64,000 nucleotides of DNA from Mycoplasmopsis felifaucium ATCC 43428 (GTDB taxonomy: Bacteria; Bacillota_I; Bacilli_A; Mycoplasmatales; Metamycoplasmataceae), in the NCBI RefSeq assembly GCF_000687775.1, contig NZ_JHXS01000001.1, positions 1-64,000 of the forward strand, in the 5' to 3' direction. Made by a program: the position numbers and the translations under genes. Of the stretch, positions 21,465 to 31,365 are shown one piece after another (within the stretch, counting starts at the first letter, position 1; each line of letters starts with the position of its first letter). The notes beneath the pieces were generated by a model. It did no database searches. It worked only from the letters and a program-made list of their open reading frames with translations, and was not told the DNA's origin.

Positions 21465-22649
21465 ATGAGTAATAAAAGAATGACACCTGATGTAAGGTTT
21501 AAGGGGTTTGAAGAAAGTTGAAATATTCTAAAAGTAGGAAATATATCAGATATTTCCATTGGTGAGTTCATCATCAAAACTAAACAAAGTGATTTTAATA
21601 AGTACCCTGTTTACAATGGTGGTATTACTAATACTGGATTTTATGACAAATGAAATACTCCTGAAAATAAAATTGTTATTAGTGCCAGAGGCGCAAATGT
21701 AGGTTATGTAAATCTCGTTAAAGAAAAATACTGGGCTGGAAACAGTTGTTACTCATTAGACTTCAATTTAGAAAACTTTAGTTTAGATTTTATTTTTAAC
21801 GCATTAATAAACTCAAAGGAAGAATTATCAGAAAAATTGCAGTCTGCAAATATTCCTTCGCTATCTAAAATGGATGTTTTTAATATAAATATAAAATGTC
21901 CAACTTACCAAGAACAATCTAAAATAGGTGAATTATTCAAAAATATTGATAACTTAATTACTCAAACAACTACTAAATTAGATAAGTTAAAAGATGTTAA
22001 AAAGTCTTTACTTAATAAAATGTTTCCAAGAGAAGGAAAATTAGTCCCTGAGATTAGGTTTAAAGCATTTTCAGAAAATTGGAAAAAATTTCAATTTTCT
22101 GAAATCTCTTCTATTGATAGAGGATCATCACCAAGACCAATTGAGAAATATTTAACTGACAACCATACAGGAATTAATTGGATTAAAATAGGTGACGCTC
22201 CAGAAAATGGAATTTTTATTGATAGAGCTTCTGAAAAAATAACTAAAGATGGTGTTAAATTCTCCAGATTTGTAAATAATGGAAATTTAATTTTGTCTAA
22301 CTCAATGAGTTTCGGCAAGTCATTTATTTTAAATATTAATGGTTGCATACATGATGGGTGATTATATTTTAGAAAAATTTTAGAAAATATGAGTTTAGTT
22401 TATATAGCTTATTATCTGAGAACCGAGAATATGTTTAATGAATATATTAAATTATCTAATGGTAGTGTAGTAAATAATCTAAACAAAGATATAGTTTTAA
22501 ATTCTGATATTTTAGCACCGGTTTACGCTGAACAGTCAAAAATCGCTGAATTTTTGACTGCTGTTGATAAACTAATCACCCTCACTAACAAAAAACTCAC
22601 CAAACTCAAAGAGATTAAAAAAGCTTTATTACAGAAAATGTTTGTCTAA
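21465..22649 (+). CDS. hsdS: type I restriction-modification specificity subunit, orphan
   Basis: 394 residues with the duplicated HsdS layout: target-recognition domain 1 at about residues 20-150, a conserved helix ending KSLLNKMFP, TRD2 at about 205-345, and a second conserved helix ending KALLQKMFV. Each TRD is preceded by an RFKGF/RFKAF block. HsdS sets the DNA sequence bound by the HsdM/HsdR complex. No hsdM or hsdR lies in this window, so it must work with distant subunits, serve as a silent recombination partner, or be a relic. No clear Shine-Dalgarno is seen. Confidence 0.92.
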
Positions 22650-22651
22650 TG

Positions 22652-22674
22652 CGCCTATAAAACAGGTGTTTTTT
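22652..22674 (+). terminator. terminator of hsdS
   Basis: CGCCT/AGGTG stem with one wobble and an ATAAAAC loop, then six or more T. The stem-loop contains a CTATAAAACAGG copy. Confidence 0.6.
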
Positions 22675-22680
22675 AATTAA

Positions 22681-22704
22681 ATAAAAATAGCCATAATGGC
22701 TATT
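22681..22704 (-). terminator. terminator of the MIB-MIP/F1-like ATPase operon
   Basis: On the minus strand AATAGCC pairs with GGCTATT across a 5-nt loop, followed by TTTAT. It lies 10 nt after the beta-like stop codon and is the only clear terminator found after the nine-gene operon. Confidence 0.8.
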
Positions 22705-22713
22705 AGATAATTA

Positions 22714-24093
22714 TTATAATCCTAATTCTTCATCTGTAGGAATATCTTTATTAGATCCTACATATTGGAAAATTTCGGGACTTTGTTTGATATATTTACC
22801 TTCTAAAATACGTATAACACTATCTACTGTATCTTCTAATTGAACATATTGACCAGGTGATTTAGTAAAGTGTTCTGTCATAAAGAAGTTTTGTGTAAAG
22901 AAGTTTTCTAATTGTAAAGCTTTCTTTACAATAATCTTACTTTCTTCATCAAGTTCATCAAAACCAAGAATAAGAATAACATCTTCAAGGTCTTTATATG
23001 CTTTTAAGATTCTCTTAGTTTCAACGATTGCTTCAAAGTGTTTTTTGCCTAAAATCTTTTCATCAACTGAGTTAGATTGTGAAGCAAGTGGATCAAAAGC
23101 CGGGAAGATGTTTTTAGCTGATTGTGCTCTGGAAAGAACCAATGAACCATCTAAGTGGTTAAAAACAGCTACAGCCGAAGGATCTGATAAGTCATCCATC
23201 GGAAGGAACATAGTTTGAAATGAAGTAATAGAACCATTTTCATTTTTATAAAGTCTATCTTCAATACTTGCAACATCAGATTCAAGTGTTGATTGATAAC
23301 CACCAACAGAAGGTTTTTTACCTAATGAAGCACTTGTTTCGTTTTCAGCTTGTACAAAACGGTAAATGTTATCTATGAATAATAAAACGTCTTGTTTTTC
23401 CTTATCTCTTAAGTATTCAGCAGCAGTTACACCAATAGGAACAATCGACATACGAGCACCAGGCGATTCATTCATCTTTGAAATATACATAGCTGAACGA
23501 TCCATTAATTTAGATCCTTCAAGCTCATTAAATAATTCTATAGCTTCTCTAGAACGTTCACCAGAACCAATAAAGATATTAGATGTATTTAAACTTTGTT
23601 TGTTAACGTTGAAAATAATTTCTTTCATTAACACAGTTTTACCAACACCAGCTCCACCGAAAATACCTAATTTATAGCCTTTTATAATAGGAATAAAGAA
23701 GTCAATTGCTTTAATACCTGTTTCAATAATTTCAATTTTATTATTCAAAAATCTTGTTTGATTAATTGTTGAATTCATTTCAACATATTTAGGCGAGTTA
23801 ATTCTATTTAATAATAATGGTTGTCCTCTAAATGAATAAATGTTGTTTCTTGAACCTAAACCAACTGGCACCATAAAACTTTTTTTTGTATTAATTACTT
23901 TGTCATTAATTGAGATTTCTTCTGAGTTGTAAATAATAATTGCTCTAATTGTTGTGTCGTTTAAAACTCTTTTAACTAATAAGAATGTCTTGCCGTCGTG
24001 TAATGTTAAAAGATGGTTAACTTCAGGTAAGTTATCTTTATCAAATTCAACTTCAATAACGTCTGATCATAAATTAATAATTTTTCCGTACAT
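22714..24093 (-). CDS. F1-like ATPase beta-like catalytic subunit
   Basis: 459 residues. The ATG at 24091-24093 overlaps the alpha-like stop as TAATG. Walker A GGAGVGKT lies at about residues 146-153. The catalytic Glu is in GERSREAIELFNEL, with MNESPGAR, VLLFIDNIYRFVQAENE, the SVGGYQSTLESDVASIEDRL block and a DELDEESK version of the DELSEED loop. All catalytic motifs look intact, so it should hydrolyse ATP. By cluster context it is the beta-like subunit of the mycoplasma F1-like X0 ATPase described by Béven and colleagues, not the housekeeping F1F0 synthase. No c- or a-subunit is nearby. Confidence 0.92.
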
Positions 24094-25613
24094 TACATAT
24101 CTCCTAATTCGCAAGCAATTTCATATAGTTCAGATTCTTTAAACGCAACAAATTCGTGATCAACTTCAATTTCTCAACCTAATTTCAAGTAATCTGAATA
24201 TTGTTTTAAAGCATTCGCAAAGTATGCTTTAGCTAAATTATCATCATAGCTTTCACCTGACATAATTGTGTTATATGCTCTTTTAGCATCTTCGTTCTTA
24301 ACAATTAATTTATCTAAGAATTCTAAAGCTTTCTTGTCATTCTTAATACCCTTTAAAATAGCTCAGGAAATCAATTTTGACATAAATAGAACAAATTTTT
24401 GTGAATACAATGAGAAACCTTTTTGATTGAACATTTTGTCAATCATTTTACCCTTATAAAGTAATGAAGAAGTTTCTTTATTAAAGTCATAATCAAGCAT
24501 AGCTAACTTCAAGTGACGTTTATATTGTTTGAAAATTTTACCTATTTCAGCAGCTACTTTTGTAACAGATCTACTTTGAACGCTTGAGCCTGTTCTAGAA
24601 ACTGATAAGTTAATATTTATAGCAGGTAATACACCTTGTGAGAATAAGTCAGCACTTGTTACAATTTGTCCGTCAGTAATAGAAATAATGTTTGAAGCAA
24701 TTAATGAGGTAATGTCACCATCAACAGTTTGTAAAATAGGTAAAGCTGTAATAGTTTTTCTTTCAATAAATGAACCTGAACGTTCAAGTAATTGTGAGTG
24801 CGAGAAGAAGGTATCTCCAGGCATAGCTTCCTTGCCTACAGGTCTATCGGTTAATAAAGCAATTTCACGGATGATGTTTGCGTGTTTCGTTAAGTCATCA
24901 AAAACAATTAAAACGTCTTCTTTTTTAGAAATGTTTTCAGCGTGTGCCATACCAATGTATGGAGCTAAATATTGTTCATAGGCACTTGTTGAAGGTGCAT
25001 CAATAATAATTGTATTTTCTAAAGCTTTATATTCTTTTAGAGTATTATAAATTCTTGAAATTGCTTCACGCTTTTGGCCAATAGCTACATAAACACACTT
25101 CATTCCGCTTCTTGCTTGATTAATAATTGTATTTAAAGCTATATGAGTTTTTCCGGTTTGTCTATCCCCAATAATTAATTCACGTTGACCTTTACCAATA
25201 GGAATTAATAAATCAATTGAAACAATACCTGTAAATAATTGTTCATTTAAAGTTTTTACAGTTGTTAAATCGTGTGCTAGTTCAAAAATTTTAGCTCCAG
25301 AAGCTTCCTTTTTGGGCATTAATTCTTTATTCGGAAGAACAACGTTACCTTCAATATCAATAACTTTTCCAAATAAATATTCAGGTGTATCAATACGTGC
25401 ATTATCGTTTTCAAGTACAACTTCAGAATTAATTTTAAGCTCATCTGTAACTGTGTTAGCAATTAAGAAAGCTTTATCCTTTGATGCATTAATTAGCATT
25501 AATTTAACATTAGGATTTTCTTTTAAATTGTAGAATTGCCGTTGTTTATAGGGAAATTCGCCAGATACTTCAACTATATAGTCGAATATTGATGTTATTT
25601 TTGGATTCTTCAT
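24093..25613 (-). CDS. F1-like ATPase alpha-like subunit
   Basis: 506 residues, close to housekeeping AtpA. The P-loop GDRQTGKT lies at residues 149-156. Other blocks are CVYVAIGQKREAIS, APYIGMAHAE, and LPAININLSVSRTGSSVQSR with the alpha arginine finger. The N-terminal crown domain is short and diverged. It should alternate with the beta-like protein in a hexamer. Its start is 4 nt after the upstream stop, and its stop overlaps the beta-like start. One late TGA (24363-24365) is Trp; reading it as stop would wrongly remove the C-terminal 90 residues. Confidence 0.92.
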
Positions 25614-25617
25614 TTTA

Positions 25618-27912
25618 TTAAACTCCTATCATTCCTACACCTAAAAATACAGACCCAAGTACTGTTAAGATTGCAAAAGCAATACCTGAAATTAAATACA
25701 ATAATTTAACTTTTTTACTTTTATCTTTAAATTTTATAGATGCAGTTACTACATTAATTATTATTCCTATTAGTCCTATGATTAATAGTACATAACCGAA
25801 TATTGTTAAAATGTGATTATTTTGACTTTTCACATTATTAACTTCAGCTTCCATTTTTGCATAAGCATTTTTGAAAACTTCAAGAGCACTTAGCTCTGCT
25901 TTTTCAGGTTGAGTGCTATTATCAGAAATTAATGCATCATTTCTTTTTACTTCGGTTTCAGCTGAATTGTTTGCTAATTCAGCAGTTATATCTTTTGTAT
26001 TAAATAATTCATAAAGTGTTTTTATATTTTTAGAAACTTTACTTAATTGGCTTAAGTAGTTTTTGTACCAGTTTAGAACATCAAAAGTGGTACTTGCAGG
26101 TTGTGCTAATTGCTTTAATTTATAAATATCAATTTCTAATTGTTTATAGAATGAATTTACTACTTCAAAGCTATAATTAAGGGCTTTTAGATTTTTCTCT
26201 AATGTTGCTTTAAGAGCTGATTTCTTTTGATAAATTAACTCTTGCACTTTATAAAGTAAGGTTTCAAAACCATTTGATAAAGCGGCATAATAACCAACAG
26301 TGTTTATTCTTGAGGCTTTAAGGTTATCTATAACATAACCTACAAATGTTCTGTTTGAAGCTAATACATTTGAATTATTTGGTTTTAATTCATTAATGTT
26401 TTGATTTCTAGCAAAATCATTTAGAACATTTGACTGTGTTTTTATGTATGTATTTGGCTCAATTGAAAAGTCTACTGCCTTTGCAACCATTTCAAATAAT
26501 GGATTAATTAATTCTTGATATCTTAATTCACGATAAGAAATCTTTTCGTTTAAACCAACAGCTTTATAAAGATCAATAAAATGTTCTCTTAAGCTTTTAA
26601 TTTGTAATTCATACATATATTGGAACTTAATGGTTTTGGGATCATTATCATATTTTTTTAAGTTAACCATATATCTACGACTTAAATCTTCACTGCTTGA
26701 GTCTTTAATTTGTACAGTTGCGACGCAATTTGTACCATCTATTTTTAAAGATTCAACAGTATAAACATATCTTGTATTAATTGGGTTATCAAAGAAAAAC
26801 ATTTTCGCTTTTTCTTCATTAGATTTTGAATCAAAAAGTGTTTTCAATGAGGTTAATGATTTATCAATATATTGGTATGTTTGAAGTGGTCTTAATATTG
26901 GCAGTGCAAGAATTTGTACGCTAGGTTCAACTGGTTCAACGGGTTTCGAAGGTTCATCAGGATTAACAATAGGTGGAATTGGAGGTTTTTCAGGATCCTC
27001 GTTCTTTTCTTCATCTTCTGATTCTTCCTCAATTTTTATTTCTTGGTTGGCAGTTAAGTCAAAAGCTGTATATCTTGGAGTAATTTTACTGATAAAGTAG
27101 TCTTTTCAAGAATCAAAACCCTTAGGGGTTGAAATTCTTATGATTTGTTCATCGCCATTCTTTTCGAAAGTTACATCAAAATCTTTTTCAACAAGGGTAA
27201 AGTCGCTTGTATTATAGAAAATTGCAGGCATTTCTGATTGCATTTTTTCACCATATTGGCTTAATGCTTCGCCTAATTTACCAGGTGTAATTGAATTAAC
27301 TTCAGGCTTTTGAGATGTTACTTTAACAGAACCATTGCCTTCAACAACTTTTACATAGTCAGTAGGATCTGTTAATCCTAAAGTTACATTTTTATAGGTT
27401 TGTCCGTCAAATTCTACATCTCCAATATTAATTTTTTCGTTTTGAGAAATAACTTGAGGAAATATTGTATTAATACCATATTTAGTAGGATTTTGAACAA
27501 TATCCTCTTCATTATCTTTAACAAAAGACATTAATTGGTTTAAGTAAGTTAATCTACTAAATTTCTTTTTATAGTCATAAGGAAGAGGATTCCCTTTTTC
27601 GTCAGTTTCACCTTCTTGATCTTTCTCATTCATTACTTTATTAAGTTCATTTTCAAGAGAACTTATAACTATTTTTATTGATTGACTTAAATTCTTTTTT
27701 ACAGATTCATCAGCAAGCGATTTAAAGTGAGGAAATTCATTAGAAAGTACAGGTACTTTTGGTTGATTTTCAGGAAGTTGATCAGGCGAAATTGGCTTTT
27801 TAGGTTCACTAGCTGTTGAACTATTTGTATTAGCAGATAATAAAACGACTGGAGCAGAAACTGCAGACACTACTGAAATATGTTTAAAAATATTTAGTAT
27901 TTTTTTACTCAT
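25618..27912 (-). CDS. large anchored subunit of the F1-like X0 ATPase cluster
   Basis: 764 residues once the TGA at 27106-27108 is read as Trp. The N-terminus has a signal-anchor-like segment (residues 10-27, ISVVSAVSAPVVLLSAN). A long extracellular region follows, with a Pro/Glu-rich linker around residues 295-330, then a mainly helical domain, and two C-terminal membrane helices (ILTIFGYVLLIIGLIGIIIN and LLYLISGIAFAILTVLGSVF). The layout fits a surface-exposed component linking the ATPase to external partners. Similar large proteins occur at this position in other F1-like X0 clusters. The exact role is unknown. Confidence 0.8.
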
Positions 27913-28357
27913 AGTTTTCTACTTCCTTTAGATTAAGAATTTGCTTTAATTCTAATTCATATAATTTATCGTTTAAGGCTTCTAATTCGATAATTTCGTC
28001 AATTGTTAAACCTAAATATAATGATGCTTCAAGTTGCGAAATTTTACTTTTAGTTATTTTAATTAAGTTTTTATAGTTTTCTTTTAGCTTAGAAGTTTTA
28101 TAAAACTTGATATTAGAGAACGATTTAACCATAATAGAATTTCCGTTATCTACTATGTTTAAGTTCTTTAAGAACATATAAAAGGTGTTTTTATCTTCTT
28201 CATTAACTAATTTAATTAGCATATCTGGATAAGCACAGATTGATTCGTTTGGTAGTTTAATTCAGTCGTTTTCGTCATTGTGGTTGATAAACAAATCATA
28301 TTTTTTCAACTTAAGAATCTTATTATCTAAGAAATGCATCAAAATTGTTTTACTCAT
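27905..28357 (-). CDS. small cytoplasmic subunit of the F1-like X0 cluster, possibly epsilon-like
   Basis: 150 residues from the ATG at 28355-28357. One TGA encodes Trp near residue 32. The N-terminal half looks beta-rich and the C-terminal half is a helical hairpin (LKENYKNLIKITKSKIS to LKQILNLKEVENYE), which is reminiscent of F1 epsilon. The assignment rests on size, fold impression and position directly after the gamma-like gene. It overlaps the gamma-like gene by 8 nt and the next gene by 8 nt, so all are translationally coupled. Confidence 0.65.
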
Positions 28358-29255
28358 TATGGCCTTCTTCAAAAATAGTTTTCTTTTTCTTAGTTAAAAG
28401 AATAATTTCTTCAATTTGTTTTTCTTGTTTAACACGATTAATTCTTTTTGAAACCTTCAATATTTCTTCATCTAATTGCTTACTTTTTTGATTAGTAGAA
28501 ACCAAGGCATTTTTCGCATTATAGAATGATGATTCAACTACCAAAGCATTAATTGCATTTTCCAAGAAGATATTGATTTGATTTTCAATAAATCCTTCAA
28601 TGTTTGGATAAATTTTATAGTTTTGAATAACTGAATTAAATGAGTTTGTTTGTTTAATGTTCAAGAGCTTATCAACATCAAAATTATCAAGCGGTAAAAT
28701 AGTAAAAGGCTTTTTATAGTTCTTATTTGAGTTAATTACAAAGTGAACTTTTGCATAACCAGCGTCTAAATAAAGAACCTTAACTAAATTTGTTAAAATT
28801 TTAGCTAAATCTGGAAATGAGCTATTGTTGAATGACTTAATAACATTCAAATTATTATCCGCACAGAATTTAATGGCTCTTTGTCCAATGGTTATAAAAT
28901 CGGCTTTTTTAGACTTGATTTTTTCTAAAATAGTCTTTTCATAACGTGAATATGAGTCAGTCCCGTATTTTTGTTCCTCTGTTAAATAAATATATAGTTC
29001 TTTATCTTTAATAAATACTTTTTTAATAGCATTTAAAATTTTATTTTGTTGCCCTCCAACGAAATTGTTTTTAATGTTATATTTATTTTTTAAAGCGTGA
29101 ATTAATTGAATATTAAGTAATGAATTATCAACATAGAATGCTAACTTTTTAGTTAGTTTCATAATTGTAATTAAGAGAATATTTTTATCATTATTAACTT
29201 TTATTCTTATATTTTCTAAGTTCGTTCTTTTTTGAGTTAAATCTTTTAAATGCAT
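28350..29255 (-). CDS. F1-like ATPase gamma-like subunit
   Basis: 301 residues. Long N- and C-terminal helices (residues 1-60 and about 235-300) could form the coiled-coil rotor shaft. A central Rossmann-like part includes ADFITIGQRAIKFCADNN. The C-terminal segment INALVVESSFYNAKNALVST parallels the conserved gamma helix that has Glu, Ala and Asn positions. Sequence identity to housekeeping AtpG is low, as expected for this cluster. Its start overlaps the upstream stop (TAATG). Confidence 0.78.
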   Translation of the reverse strand: MHLKDLTQKRTNLENIRIKVNNDKNILLITIMKLTKKLAFYVDNSLLNIQLIHALKNKYNIKNNFVGGQQNKILNAIKKVFIKDKELYIYLTEEQKYGTDSYSRYEKTILEKIKSKKADFITIGQRAIKFCADNNLNVIKSFNNSSFPDLAKILTNLVKVLYLDAGYAKVHFVINSNKNYKKPFTILPLDNFDVDKLLNIKQTNSFNSVIQNYKIYPNIEGFIENQINIFLENAINALVVESSFYNAKNALVSTNQKSKQLDEEILKVSKRINRVKQEKQIEEIILLTKKKKTIFEEGHNE

Positions 29256-29749
29256 TAAATTTTAACTGTTAGTGATTTATCAAAAAATAACTTTAATGAA
29301 CCTGTATTTGGAGAAACGAACAGAACCAAATTAGGTAAGATTTCAACATATTTGTTTACTTTAAGTAATTTTTGAATTTCAGCGTTTAGTTCTCTAGTAA
29401 TATCGGCGTAATTTGAAGGCTCTTTAGATTTTAAAGATATTGCTTCATTAGCTGATGATTCATTATGAGCTAAAATAGGCACTAATGTATCAAGACTAAA
29501 TTTACTTACAATATTGAAATTAATGGTGAATTGGTCAAAAATAATATCTCATTTATTATTAATTGCATCATTTATAACTTTTGTAAATTCTTCATATTCT
29601 TCTGAATGAAAGCCAGAATTAATTTTTAAAAGAATTGAGGCAATTATTTTTTTGTATGAAACATAATTATCGTTTTTGATAATTTCTTCATATTCTTTAT
29701 ATAAATTAAATAATTCTTGCGAAATTTCCTGAGTTTTATTTTTTTTCAT
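29255..29749 (-). CDS. small conserved subunit of the F1-like X0 cluster
   Basis: 164 residues from the ATG at 29747-29749 when the TGA at 29549-29551 is read as Trp. It is hydrophilic, with helical residues 1-66 followed by a mixed region ending SLKLFFDKSLTVKI. There is no membrane segment. No family is recognised by motif, but every gene in this unit is packed without gaps, so it is taken as a structural part of the complex, perhaps a stator or adaptor between the F1-like head and the membrane protein. Confidence 0.65.
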
Positions 29750-31365
29750 CTAAATTACCTCTCTTTCAGCCTTTTGTTTACGACTTTGTGCTTTTTGAAG
29801 TGCTATGAAGATTTGGGTTGCTGATACTATAAAGAAACCTAATAATACTGCAAAGTTAAATATAGCTAAAATTTGAATCATTGAAATTGGTGTTGGCACA
29901 GAAATTAATATGAAATTATTTTGTGCTATCAATATTTGGTTTAATGAGAATGTAAAAATAAGTATTGTTTGAATTGCAATTGTTAATCTAATACATGACG
30001 AAATGAACTTGTTTATAGCTCTATTAGTAATAATAAAGTGGATAAAGATAGCTACTGATAAGATACCTACTGCGAATATGTTATATACATAATGGCTTGC
30101 ATTTTCTATAGTAAATAATGAAATCAATACTAAAGTTCATAGCATTAATTGAGAAAGAGACATAATTAAAGTAAATACAACTGTACTTTTGTTTACTCTT
30201 GAATTAAAATGAACAACAATAAAGTAAATTATTGAAATAACTATTGCAGCTACAATAAATAATAAATACATATAGTTATAAATATCATCTGATCCCAAAA
30301 TATTGAATCTTATTTTGATAGTCATAACTTTAATAAAGGCAAATAAGGCAGAAACCAATATAGCTAAACTTAATACATATTTGTCTTTTGATTGAGATTG
30401 TAAAATGTCTTTTTCGACAACTCTAAAAATCTTTCTAATATTTAAACCAAATATATCAAGGCCAATGAATAGAAATACAAATATTACTATAGTTAAGTTT
30501 ACGGCTGATTTTTGACTAAATACGTTTTCGACTGTTTCATAGTATTTATTTTTTACAAATAAGTATGCTGATGCTGATTTTTTAGCTTCAATAGTAGCAT
30601 TTCTTCAAAGAAATACATTTGTTAAAATAAATACTATTAATAATAATTGTGATAATAATTGAATAATTAATGTTCAATACGATGAATATAAAATTGGTTC
30701 AGATTTTCTTTTGTAAATATAGTTATAGATTTCAAAAGAAATGTTTAAAACAAATAATGGAATTAAAATATAGAAAAGATTCATTACTTCAATAGCATTA
30801 TAAGGAACCATTCTGGCAACTACACTTGTAAAAATTCCGGTATTTGGATCAATTTTAGATGAATCTAAGGCTTCAATTTGTTCTTTCGTTAATGTTTTTG
30901 TATCAATCGTAAATTTAAAGTAACTTTATTATCAATAAACAAAAACAACAATAAAACAGAGATAATCGCCAAAGCAAAATAAAGAACATAGAAATAAATA
31001 TATTTATTTATTTTTTCTTTTTGATTTTCAATGTTAATAAAGTTTTTAACAGTTGCGTAAATTAACACAAAGATTAGTGGGCTAAACCTTAAGATAACCG
31101 TTGCATTTTTTTGACGCAATTGCGTGTTTTGAAAATTAAACAAGAATTCAAGCGGTTGCTTAGAATCTTCAGATTTTAACATTTTAGCTGGAAAAATAGA
31201 TTTATCCATAAAAACAAATATTAAAATCGTAGAAATCACTATAAATGCTATTAATATTCATTTATAAACTAAAATTAATGTATTTTGAGACTTAGAACTT
31301 TGCTGGTTTCTATAATCAGTATAAAAACGCTTATTTTCTAACGAAGTATTTTGAACAGCTGTCAT
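29750..31365 (-). pseudogene. polytopic X0 membrane subunit with a one-base frameshift
   Basis: The first frame starts at the ATG 31363-31365 and covers three membrane helices, ending at the TAA 30889-30891 (158 residues). A second frame, open from 30925 to the stop at 29750, adds about nine more helices. Restoring one A in the short A-run near 30911-30919 would join them smoothly as DNKVTLKFTIDTKTLTKEQ, giving about 537 residues and 12 helices. The protein is likely the membrane (X0) base of the F1-like motor. The second frame has no early ATG or ribosome site. Real mutation, slippery-run variation or sequencing error are all possible. Confidence 0.8.

Noticed and set aside
22714..25613. Alpha/beta pair as the housekeeping F1F0 ATP synthase
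   Set aside because: No c, a, b or canonical delta genes are nearby, and the gene order and large anchored proteins match the F1-like X0 cluster.
27100..27110. Apparent gene boundary between two cluster proteins at the TGA 27106-27108
   Set aside because: TGA codes for Trp; frames on both sides are in register and form one 764-residue protein.
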